From DATLFA01 sp039934635 (GTDB lineage: Bacteria > Actinomycetota > Acidimicrobiia > Acidimicrobiales > WLNW01): a stretch of 12,907 bases of DNA. The notes under the pieces are model-generated. The model was not told the DNA's origin, did no database searches, and was given only the letters and a program-made list of their open reading frames with translations. Position numbers and translations under genes: made by a program. The stretch is taken from assembly GCA_039934635.1 (NCBI GenBank), contig JBDTLT010000155.1, positions 1-12,907 on the forward strand, read 5' to 3'. Below are positions 7,219 to 12,907 of this stretch, piece by piece. Each line of letters starts with the position of its first letter. Position 1 is the first letter of the stretch.

Positions 7219-8176
7219 AGTTGGTTGACAGCAGCGTACGCGCCGCGGCCGCCGGGGTCAGCCGGCGCTGCACGACCTCGTCGAGCAGCGCAATGCCCTC
7301 GGCGCTCGCCAGTCGTTCGTCGGTCGCTTCGGCGAACAGCGCCATCGCATGGCTGCGCACTTCGTCGCGCAGCCGATGGGCCCGGCGCCGAGCGAGCTCA
7401 CCGTGTTCGGTCATCCAGTCGCGGTGCCCTTCGATCGCCGCGGCCAACTCTGCGATGCCGGCGCCCTCGGTGGCGGTGGTGCTGACGATCGGCGCCCGCC
7501 AGCGCGACGGATCGTGCGCGGCAGGCCCGAGATCGAGCATGTATTCGAGATCACGACGAGCGTCGCTCGCGCCGGGGCGGTCGGCTTTGTTGACGACGAA
7601 TATGTCGGCGAGTTCGAGCAGACCGGCTTTGTTGGCCTGGATCGCGTCGCCCCAACCCGGCGTGACCACGACCACGGTCGTGTCGGCGGTGCCGACGACT
7701 TCGATCTCGACCTGGCCGACGCCGACGGTCTCGACCAACACCACGTCGATGCCCGCCGCGTCGAACACCCGAAGCATGCCCGGCGCGGCCAACGACAGGC
7801 CGCCGTGATGACCGCGCGTCGCCATCGACCGGATGAACACCTGGTCGGACACGACGCCGTCCATACGGATGCGGTCACCGAGGATCGCGCCGCCGGACAA
7901 GGGAGAGGTCGGGTCGATGGCGAGCACCGCAACGCGCCGGCCGCCCTCGCTCAGCGCCGCGGTCAGCCGCCCGGTCAAGGTCGACTTGCCCGCGCCGGGC
8001 GCGCCGGTCATCCCGACTACGAACGCGTTGCCCGCCCGCGGGTGCGCGAGCGTGGCCACCTCGTCGGCCGCCGCGCCACCGGCTTCGACCATCGACAGCA
8101 GTCGCCCGAGCGCGCGGCGATCGCCGCCGCGGGCCTGTTCGAGCATCACCGCGGGTGGCGCGGTCGCACCTCTCAC
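7217..8176 (-). CDS. meaB: MeaB/ArgK-type P-loop GTPase, G-protein chaperone of the acyl-CoA mutase
   Basis: A 319-residue SIMIBI-class GTPase. MeaB-type proteins gate adenosylcobalamin delivery to acyl-CoA mutases and protect or rescue the enzyme with GTP. The Walker A motif is GAPGAGKS (58-65), DPTSP is at 88-92, the ETVGVGQ switch region is at 149-155, and the base-specificity motif NKAD is at 196-199. The length fits the family. The GTG start at 8176 overlaps the TGA of the B12-subunit gene by 4 bases (GTGA), giving tight translational coupling. The frame stays open upstream to about 8899, but that part is a shadow of the mutase genes. Gene order shows the client is the mutase encoded just upstream; for an isobutyryl-type mutase the chaperone would be called MeaI. 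After GQ the sequence reads VE, where I recall SE in characterised MeaB. Confidence 0.93.
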   Translation of the reverse strand: MRGATAPPAVMLEQARGGDRRALGRLLSMVEAGGAAADEVATLAHPRAGNAFVVGMTGAPGAGKSTLTGRLTAALSEGGRRVAVLAIDPTSPLSGGAILGDRIRMDGVVSDQVFIRSMATRGHHGGLSLAAPGMLRVFDAAGIDVVLVETVGVGQVEIEVVGTADTTVVVVTPGWGDAIQANKAGLLELADIFVVNKADRPGASDARRDLEYMLDLGPAAHDPSRWRAPIVSTTATEGAGIAELAAAIEGHRDWMTEHGELARRRAHRLRDEVRSHAMALFAEATDERLASAEGIALLDEVVQRRLTPAAAARTLLSTN

Positions 8177-8562
8177 GCGGCGTCGATCGCGCCACGCACT
8201 GCGGTGACGAGATCTTCGGCGGAAGTGCCTGGTCCCAAGATGGTGGCGACGCCGAGCACGTGCATTTTGGCGATGTCGACGTCGGGGACGATGCCGCCGA
8301 CGATGATCGGGATGTCGAGTCCAGCTGCCTTCACGGCGTCGACCATACGCGCGGCGAGCGTGAGATGCCCACCGTTGTGCATCGACAGGCCGATGGCGTC
8401 GGCGTCTTCTTGTTCGGCGGCGGCGACGATCGACTCGGCGGTCTGGCGTATGCCGAGGTAGATGACTTCGAAGCCCGCGTCGCGCAGCATGCGGGCGACG
8501 ACTTTGAGGCCGCGGTCGTGTCCGTCGAGGCCGAGCTTGGCGAGGATGATTCGTTGTGCCAT
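8173..8562 (-). CDS. icmB: Small B12-binding subunit of a two-subunit acyl-CoA mutase
   Basis: A 129-residue stand-alone cobalamin-binding domain. DGHDRG (13-18) provides the DxHxxG motif with His15 as lower axial cobalt ligand, and the distal GG (89-90) in IIVGG is present. The middle SxL motif that normally follows reads Ser60-Met61-His62, so Leu is replaced by His. The ATG at 8562 shares its A with the TGA stop of the large-subunit gene (TGATG), and the downstream chaperone overlaps by 4 bases, so all three should be made together. The partner's catalytic (beta/alpha)8 barrel is encoded on the separate large-subunit gene, the layout of isobutyryl-CoA and 2-hydroxyisobutyryl-CoA mutases. 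The Icm name rests on the large subunit's active-site residues and is provisional. Confidence 0.9.
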   Translation of the reverse strand: MAQRIILAKLGLDGHDRGLKVVARMLRDAGFEVIYLGIRQTAESIVAAAEQEDADAIGLSMHNGGHLTLAARMVDAVKAAGLDIPIIVGGIVPDVDIAKMHVLGVATILGPGTSAEDLVTAVRGAIDAA

Positions 8563-10148
8563 CACACGGTCGCTTTCTCGGTGTACGAGCCGAAGACCTC
8601 TTCGAGGGCCGCGACGATCTCGCCTTCGGTGGCGAGCGCCTGCACCGCCGCGATGAGGGCGGGCATGGTGTTGGCCGTCGGATCGGCGGCGACCGCTTTG
8701 ACGTGGTGCAATGCGTCGTGCACGGATTGGCTGTCGCGGCGTTGTTTGACTGCGGCGAGTCGTTCGAGTTGCAGCGCTTCGGTCTCGGCGGGGATGTAGA
8801 GCGTGTCGCCGCCGCCGCCGTCGCCGTCGGTGAATGCGTTGACGCCGACGACGATGCGCCGGCCGTTGTTGATCTGGCGTTCGAAGCGATAGGCGGCATC
8901 CGCGATCTCGCCTTGGAAGTAGCCGTTCTCGATGCCGGCGTAGACCCCTTCGAGCATCGAGCCGGCGCCGAGGTCGAGAAGATGCGCGAAGACTTCTTCG
9001 GCGCGCCGTTCCATCTCGTCGGTCATCCATTCGACGAACGGTGCCCCACCCAACGGGTCCGCGACATTCGCGACGCCGGTCTCATGGGCGATGATCTGTT
9101 GTGTGCGCAGCGCGATGCGCGCCGCCTTCTCCGTCGGCAGCGCTAGCGCTTCGTCGAACGCGTCGGTGTGCAACGACTGCGTGCCGCCGAGCACCGCGGC
9201 GAGCGCCTGCAACGCGACACGGGCGATGTTGATCTCGGACTGTTGCGCGGTGAGCGACACGCCCGCGGTCTGCGTGTGAAAGCGCAGGCGCAACGAACGA
9301 TCGTCGGTGGCGTGATAGTGCTCTTTCATCCACCGCGCCCAGATGCGACGAGCGGCGCGGAACTTGCCGATCTCCTCGAAGAAATCGAGATGACTGTTGA
9401 AGAAGAACGACAACCGCGGCACGAACTCGTCGATGTCGAGACCCGCCGCGCACGCGGCTTCGACATAGGCGAACCCGTTGGCCAACGTGAACGCCAACTC
9501 CTGCGCCGCCGTCGATCCGGCTTCGCGGATGTGATAGCCGCTGACCGACACACTGTTCCACTTCGGCATCTCGGCCGTCGTGAAGCGCATCAGATCGGTC
9601 ACCAACCGCACCGATGGCCGCGGCGGGAAAATGTATTCCTTTTGCGCCTGATACTCCTTGAAGATGTCGTTTTGGATCGTGCCACCAAGGTCGACGCGTG
9701 CGATGCCGCGCTGCTCGGCGACCGCGATGTACATCGCCATCACGATCGAGGCCGGCCCGTTGATCGTCATCGATGTCGTCACGGACGCGAGGTCGATGTC
9801 GCGGAACAAGTCGTCCATATCGGCCACGGTGTCGATAGCGACACCCGCTTTGCCGACCTCACCAACCGCCCACGGGTCATCGGAGTCGCGGCCCATCAAC
9901 GTCGGCATGTCGAACGCGGTCGACAACCCCGTGCCCCCCGCACGCAACAGTTCTTTGAACCGCGCGTTGGTGTCCTCGGCGGTGCCGAACCCGGCGAACA
10001 TCCGCATCGTCCACAACTGCGACCGGTACATCGACGGATGGATGCCGCGCGTGTACGGATACTCGCCCGGCAACGGCCCCTCGCCGTAGACCGCCGCCAC
10101 CGGCACCCCGGACATCGTTTCGAAGAGGTGCTCTTGGTCGTCGGGCAT
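8562..10148 (-). CDS. icmA: Large (catalytic) subunit of a B12-dependent acyl-CoA mutase, isobutyryl-CoA mutase-like
   Basis: A 528-residue mutase barrel (methylmalonyl-CoA mutase N-terminal family) lacking the B12 domain. Clear segments are YTRGIHPSMY (32-41), AFDMPTLMGRDSD (78-90), GTIQNDIFKEY (156-166), and SGYHIREAG with His206 at the cobalt face. The two residues that discriminate substrates read Phe51 (in FAGFG) and Gln169 (in AQKEY), 118 residues apart. By known enzymes, Tyr/Arg at these positions means methylmalonyl-CoA, Phe/Gln isobutyryl-CoA, and Ile/Gln 2-hydroxyisobutyryl-CoA. The enzyme should therefore move a carbon skeleton on an acyl-CoA without a second carboxylate. The ATG at 10148 has AAGAGG directly against it, too close to act as a Shine-Dalgarno, so leaderless translation is likely. 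The N-terminus is shorter than the usual roughly 560-residue subunit. It heads the six-gene minus-strand run. Confidence 0.92.
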   Translation of the reverse strand: MPDDQEHLFETMSGVPVAAVYGEGPLPGEYPYTRGIHPSMYRSQLWTMRMFAGFGTAEDTNARFKELLRAGGTGLSTAFDMPTLMGRDSDDPWAVGEVGKAGVAIDTVADMDDLFRDIDLASVTTSMTINGPASIVMAMYIAVAEQRGIARVDLGGTIQNDIFKEYQAQKEYIFPPRPSVRLVTDLMRFTTAEMPKWNSVSVSGYHIREAGSTAAQELAFTLANGFAYVEAACAAGLDIDEFVPRLSFFFNSHLDFFEEIGKFRAARRIWARWMKEHYHATDDRSLRLRFHTQTAGVSLTAQQSEINIARVALQALAAVLGGTQSLHTDAFDEALALPTEKAARIALRTQQIIAHETGVANVADPLGGAPFVEWMTDEMERRAEEVFAHLLDLGAGSMLEGVYAGIENGYFQGEIADAAYRFERQINNGRRIVVGVNAFTDGDGGGGDTLYIPAETEALQLERLAAVKQRRDSQSVHDALHHVKAVAADPTANTMPALIAAVQALATEGEIVAALEEVFGSYTEKATV

Positions 10149-10160
10149 CCTCTTAGTATG
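10149..10160 (-). promoter_or_regulatory. Possible -10 element for leaderless mutase transcript
   Basis: On the minus strand CATACT (10160-10155) lies 6 bases before the ATG at 10148. It matches TATAAT at four of six positions but not the strict TANNNT form. The spacing equals that of the stronger elements before the membrane-protein and marR genes. No good -35 box is visible. Confidence 0.35.
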
Positions 10161-10227
10161 CCAACTACTTGGATATCCGACTATCGGTTCTGCAATTGTT
10201 CTTGCGATCCGTACCTGTCCTCGCGGG

Positions 10228-10239
10228 TAGCCTGCGGCC
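10228..10239 (+). promoter_or_regulatory. Likely leaderless -10 promoter element of marR
   Basis: TAGCCT at 10228-10233 matches TANNNT and sits 6 bases before the GTG at 10240, with no Shine-Dalgarno sequence. TTGCGA at 10202-10207 could be a poor -35 box, but the 20-base spacing is long. Confidence 0.5.
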
Positions 10240-10728
10240 GTGCCCTTATCGTTGGACCCTCTCGACGAGGCGAGACGCCAGTGGACGAGCCACGGATGGG
10301 GCGCTCTCGAAGCAATGAGCGCCGCCACTGCCATCACGCGGGCCAACCAACTGATCCTCGCCGGCATCGACCGAGTGCTGCGTCCGTTCGGGCTGACGTT
10401 TTCCCGCTATGAGGCACTCGTCTTGTTGACCTTCACCCGCACCGGGTCATTGCCCCTCGGCAAGATGGGCGAACGCCTCATGGTGCATCCGACGAGCATC
10501 ACCAACACGATCGATCGACTCGAACACCAGGGCCTCGTGCGCAGGGTGCCGCACCCGACGGATCGACGCGCCGTGCTGGCCGAGATCACCGACGACGGGC
10601 GCGCAGTGGTCAAAGAAGCAACCGACGCGCTCGTGTCGGCGGAGTTCGCGGTGCCCGCGCTCGGCGACAATCTCGTCGAACGACTCGCGGATTCGCTACG
10701 GCGAGCCCGTGACTCCGGCGACAACTGA
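10240..10728 (+). CDS. MarR-family transcriptional regulator
   Basis: A 162-residue winged-helix regulator. The recognition helix region is HPTSITNTIDRLEHQGLVRR (83-102), and the wing VPHPTDRRAVLAEIT (103-117) carries the conserved D-x-R (D108, R110). Flanking helices at about 28-50 and 120-158 would form the dimer interface, as usual for MarR. The GTG start is supported by a TANNNT box 6 bases upstream; no Shine-Dalgarno sequence is seen. It is transcribed away from the mutase genes and is followed 16 bases later by the Rieske oxygenase. MarR proteins typically repress divergent or downstream genes and release DNA on binding a small ligand, often a pathway acid or acyl-CoA. Control of both the mutase run and the Rieske gene is inferred from position. 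The ligand is unknown. Confidence 0.9.
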   Translation: MPLSLDPLDEARRQWTSHGWGALEAMSAATAITRANQLILAGIDRVLRPFGLTFSRYEALVLLTFTRTGSLPLGKMGERLMVHPTSITNTIDRLEHQGLVRRVPHPTDRRAVLAEITDDGRAVVKEATDALVSAEFAVPALGDNLVERLADSLRRARDSGDN

Positions 10729-10730
10729 TT

Positions 10731-10739
10731 AGAGGGGAG
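10731..10739 (+). promoter_or_regulatory. Strong ribosome binding site of the Rieske oxygenase gene
   Basis: AGAGGGGAG ends 5 bases before the ATG at 10745, with the AGAGG core 9 bases away, immediately after the marR stop. It fixes the start and shows the gene can be translated efficiently from a shared transcript. Confidence 0.7.
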
Positions 10740-10744
10740 TTCCG

Positions 10745-11686
10745 ATGGACGGGTCGGTTTCGACATGGTTGGCCCATCGCACGTGGTACGCCGTCGCGCT
10801 GTCGTCCGACATCGACGATGGCCGCGCGTACGGTGCAGATTTCTTCGGCCACCGCTTGGTCGTCTACCGCGACACGAGCGGCACGGCCATCGTGCTCGGT
10901 GGGCAGTGCCCCCACATGGGCGCCGATCTGTCCCTCGGCGCGGTCATCGGCGACGACATCCAGTGCATGTTCCATCACTTCTGCTTCGGCCGCGACGGGA
11001 CGTGCACCGACATCCCGTCGAACGACCGCATCCCAACGAGTGCACGAGTTCCTGTGTTCCCGGCACGCGAGCGCTGGGGTGTCATCTGGGTGTTCAACGG
11101 TGACGAGGCCGAAGGTGAACCGCCGGGCATACGCGACTACGACGACGCCACGCTCGCATGTCGCGCGCGGCGCACCGACCTCTTCCCGGTCGAGCCGTGG
11201 GTCATCCTCGGCAACTCATTCGACTTCCAGCACTTGCGTTACGTGCACGCACTCGAGTTCGAAGACCCTGACGACATGGTGTGGTTCGAAGACGGGCGGG
11301 TCGAGTACGACGTCGACTTCTCGTCGCCCGCATTCGGACGCTTTCACCAGCGCATCCGCGTGTGCGGCACGAACACCGTGTCCTACGTGACGACCGGCGC
11401 GGTTGATTCGATGGGGCTTTTCACCACGACACCGACCTCGGTCGGCGGGCAGAGTTACTACATATCCGCCACGCCGCGCACCGGTAGTGCCGACGAGGTC
11501 GAAGAACGCCTCGCCTTCCAAGAAAAGCTCGCCGACGATCTGTTGGTCGACGACATCCGCGCGTTCACGGGCATGCGCTTCACCGAAGGCGCAATGGTGG
11601 GCGCCGACCGCCACCTCGTGCGCTGGTTCCGCCACGCCCGCACCTACCCACAACGCGATCTGAACGAGACCTTCGTTAGACGGTGA
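10745..11686 (+). CDS. Rieske non-haem iron oxygenase, terminal (alpha) component
   Basis: A 313-residue Rieske oxygenase. The N-terminal Rieske [2Fe-2S] domain shows C55-x-H57-x16-C74-x2-H77, in CPHMGADLSLG and CMFHHF. The catalytic domain has the mononuclear-iron facial triad start D160-x2-H163-x4-H168, preceded by Asn157. The third, acidic ligand probably lies in the DD-rich stretch around 267-274. Such enzymes insert oxygen into aromatic, alicyclic or steroid rings. The CxHMGxDLSxG pattern recalls 3-ketosteroid 9-alpha-hydroxylase KshA, but the protein is about 70 residues shorter, so the substrate is open. It is co-directional with marR and has a strong ribosome binding site. No reductase or ferredoxin for electron supply lies in the window. 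The convergent CotH-family gene ends 16 bases downstream, with no obvious terminator hairpin between them. Confidence 0.9.
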   Translation: MDGSVSTWLAHRTWYAVALSSDIDDGRAYGADFFGHRLVVYRDTSGTAIVLGGQCPHMGADLSLGAVIGDDIQCMFHHFCFGRDGTCTDIPSNDRIPTSARVPVFPARERWGVIWVFNGDEAEGEPPGIRDYDDATLACRARRTDLFPVEPWVILGNSFDFQHLRYVHALEFEDPDDMVWFEDGRVEYDVDFSSPAFGRFHQRIRVCGTNTVSYVTTGAVDSMGLFTTTPTSVGGQSYYISATPRTGSADEVEERLAFQEKLADDLLVDDIRAFTGMRFTEGAMVGADRHLVRWFRHARTYPQRDLNETFVRR

Positions 11687-11702
11687 GTGGGCGGGATGAT
11701 CG

Positions 11703-12907
11703 TCAGATCTTGCCCTTGAGCCCTTCGGTGCGACCGGTGAGTGTCTGGCGCATGCGCTGGACGTCCGCCGTGATCGTGGCGCTGTCGACCAGTGACGTGG
11801 CCTTGCTCGTGAGGAACTTTTCGACGTTTGCGAGCGCGTCGAGCGCGCGGCCACCGACGAAGAGGTCGTCGTAGATCTTGCGGTACTCCTGCAGGTAGAT
11901 CTGCTGGAATTTCGCCGACGCCAAGAAGCGGGTCTTCAACAGATTGCCGCCGAGACCACCGGGTATCGCGCCACCGCCACCGCCCTGCGTCGTCGCGCCA
12001 CCGGGCACCGCGCCACCACCGGGCACCGCACCGCCACCGATACGGGCGCCACCGCCACCGCCTCCGCCGCCGAAACTGCCGGCATCGAGGGGCCCCTGCG
12101 TGAGCGTGCCGGACAACGACAGGTTGACGTCCCACGAGATGATCGTGAACCGCTCGGTCTCGAGGTTGTAGAAGAGATACGAGTTCTGCCCGGGGCCACT
12201 CATGTCGTCGAAGTCCAACAACAGGTTGTGCAGTGCGACGTAACGCGCCAGCGAGGCCACGTCGACGTGCTTGTCGAGATCGGCGTCGAACTCCGCATCG
12301 GTGGCGTCGGTGACCCACTTGAGCAATTTGATCACTGGCGCGAGATCGTGTTCGTTCTTTTGCGTGATCTGGCGATACGCGTTGTTGTAGGCGAGCGGGT
12401 CTTCGCCGAGATACTGGAAGCGGCCGGTGCTGAGCGACTTGTAGAGCACACCGTCGTCGTCGAAGTTGTCGCCGGCGAACTCGTCGCCCGGCTGCTCGAG
12501 CACGAGGCGCAGCGTCGGCTTGCTGCCGTTCACTGCGAACGACGAGTAGGCCGACCGCTCGGACGGCTCACCGGCCAGGCCGATCAACTTCAGCGAGAGC
12601 ACCTCGTTCAACGCGGTAGTGGGCGTCACGCCGGCCGACGGCCGCACGGCGATCTCCTTCTGGCCTTGATAACGGCGGTTCTTCACGAACTCGTCGAATT
12701 GGATCAGCCACGGCAACTTCTCGGGTTGGTCGGTCGACACCGTGGTCCCGGTACCACCGCCGAGGCCTCCCGGTAGTGCACCACCCTGTTGCGGCTGGGG
12801 CACCGCGCCTTGCGGTTGTTGCGGGATCGACGCGCCGGGCGGGCGGGCTTGCCCACCACCGGGCAACTGACCACCACCGGGCAACTGACCACCACCGGGC
12901 AACTGAC
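11703..12907 (-). CDS. CotH-kinase-family protein with Gly/Pro repeats, 5' end cut by the window edge
   Basis: The frame is open from the right edge for 400 residues to TGA at 11703; the true start lies outside. The part seen is the C-terminal portion of a CotH-type domain (PF08757), a secreted or surface atypical protein-kinase fold first known from spore coats. Supporting segments are LPWLIQFDEFV (window residues 64-74), the RYQGQKEIAVRP strand, NSYLFYNLETERF, and FTIISWDVNLSLSG, whose Asp fits the metal-binding position. A Gly/Pro-rich stretch interrupts it after the WDVN segment (about 11946-12072), and LPGGGQ repeats lie at the visible N-terminus; similar low-complexity inserts occur in actinobacterial CotH proteins as I recall them. 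The signal peptide, if any, is not in view. It converges on the Rieske gene and has no obvious link to the catabolic genes. Function here is unknown. Confidence 0.82.
   Translation of the reverse strand, partial: QLPGGGQLPGGGQLPGGGQARPPGASIPQQPQGAVPQPQQGGALPGGLGGGTGTTVSTDQPEKLPWLIQFDEFVKNRRYQGQKEIAVRPSAGVTPTTALNEVLSLKLIGLAGEPSERSAYSSFAVNGSKPTLRLVLEQPGDEFAGDNFDDDGVLYKSLSTGRFQYLGEDPLAYNNAYRQITQKNEHDLAPVIKLLKWVTDATDAEFDADLDKHVDVASLARYVALHNLLLDFDDMSGPGQNSYLFYNLETERFTIISWDVNLSLSGTLTQGPLDAGSFGGGGGGGGARIGGGAVPGGGAVPGGATTQGGGGGAIPGGLGGNLLKTRFLASAKFQQIYLQEYRKIYDDLFVGGRALDALANVEKFLTSKATSLVDSATITADVQRMRQTLTGRTEGLKGKI
11946..12072 (-). repeat. Gly/Pro-rich low-complexity coding insert in the CotH-family gene
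   Basis: Minus-strand codons give an eight-glycine run, then AVPGGG-like units (twice in succession), TTQ, another glycine run and AIPGGLGG. It lies between the catalytic-type WDVN segment and the C-terminal helices, so it would form a flexible loop. On the plus strand it appears as a CACCGC/CCACCG-rich tract. Confidence 0.75.
12853..12907 (-). repeat. 18-base tandem repeat encoding QLPGGG hexapeptides
   Basis: Three perfect copies of CCACCACCGGGCAACTGA (plus strand) lie at 12853-12870, 12871-12888 and 12889-12906; a fourth may start at 12907. Each encodes one QLPGGG unit of the CotH-family protein. Base-level identity suggests recent expansion by slippage, and the array runs off the window. 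Confidence 0.9.

Larger units (their letters stand above)
10149..10239. promoter_or_regulatory. Divergent promoter/operator region between mutase and marR genes
   Basis: These 91 bases are visibly richer in A and T than the flanking genes and separate the two divergent start codons. They hold CCAA-CTAC-TTGG (10161-10172), the perfect palindrome GGATATCC (10171-10178), CCGA-CTA-TCGG (10177-10187) and GCAA-N6-TTGC (10192-10205). The first three overlap or abut, just upstream of the putative mutase -10 box. MarR proteins usually bind palindromes in the divergent region next to their own gene, so this is the expected operator; the exact box is inference. Confidence 0.6.

Noticed and set aside
7349..8461. 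Long plus-strand frame opposite meaB and the B12 subunit
   Set aside because: Antisense shadow; the minus strand encodes Walker A, NKAD and DxHxxG motifs here.
8177..8899. Apparent 240-codon N-terminal extension of meaB, suggesting a fusion
   Set aside because: The extra part is a shifted frame of the mutase subunit genes, Arg/Pro-rich and motif-free; GTG at 8176 with a GTGA overlap is the natural start.
9168..10412. Long plus-strand frame across the mutase gene and into marR
   Set aside because: Shadow of the mutase large subunit; it ends in the wrong frame of marR and has no protein features.
11687..11702. Terminator between the convergent Rieske and CotH-family genes
   Set aside because: The 16 bases contain no stem-loop with a T-tract on either strand.
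12900..12902. TTG at 12902-12900 as a start codon for the CotH-family protein
   Set aside because: It lies inside the QLPGGG repeat array and the frame continues to the window edge, so it is an internal Leu codon.
12853..12907. CRISPR-like array at the right edge
   Set aside because: The 18-base units are directly tandem with no spacers and are in frame with a coding sequence.

Overview
The window is GC-rich, densely packed, single-copy catabolic DNA from what looks like a high-GC actinobacterium. Support for this comes from an F420-type luciferase-like oxidoreductase, a CYP142-like P450, frequent GTG starts, and TANNNT boxes 6-7 bases upstream of start codons, the arrangement of leaderless actinobacterial promoters. 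An acidimicrobial (Ilumatobacter-like) source is my guess, not something the sequence proves. I see no tRNA, rRNA, CRISPR array, insertion sequence or prophage gene. The longest non-coding stretch is 91 bases.

Layout, left to right. (1) 1-1986, minus: a molybdopterin oxidoreductase with a 4Fe-4S motif, cut by the left edge just before its end. (2) 2005-3861, plus: a divergent two-gene unit with an F420-type luciferase-like oxidoreductase and a long-form cyclase-family (metal-dependent hydrolase) protein. (3) 10148-3839, minus: a six-gene run. It encodes the large subunit of a B12-dependent acyl-CoA mutase, the small B12-binding subunit, a MeaB-type G-protein chaperone, a fumarylacetoacetate hydrolase (FAH) family enzyme, an unrecognised membrane protein with a cysteine-containing outer domain, and a CYP142-like cytochrome P450. 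The P450 meets the cyclase gene tail to tail with a 23-base overlap. (4) 10240-11686, plus: a MarR regulator and a Rieske oxygenase, divergent from the mutase across a 91-base region with short inverted repeats. (5) 11703-12907, minus: a CotH-kinase-family protein with glycine/proline repeats, cut by the right edge.

How the parts may work together. The mutase, B12 subunit and MeaB are joined by overlapping stop/start codons and form one enzyme system. Its large subunit has Phe51 and Gln169 at the two positions that separate mutases by substrate, which is the isobutyryl-CoA mutase pattern and not the Tyr/Arg pattern of methylmalonyl-CoA mutase. The P450, Rieske oxygenase, F420-type enzyme, FAH enzyme and cyclase-type hydrolase are all typical of breaking down alicyclic, steroid-like or branched compounds. 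The best inference is a MarR-controlled pathway in which oxygenases attack a branched or ring substrate, hydrolases cleave it, and the mutase linearises a branched acyl-CoA. The substrate is unknown. No reductase or ferredoxin for the P450 or Rieske enzyme, and no acyl-CoA ligase, lies in the window, so part of the pathway must be encoded elsewhere.
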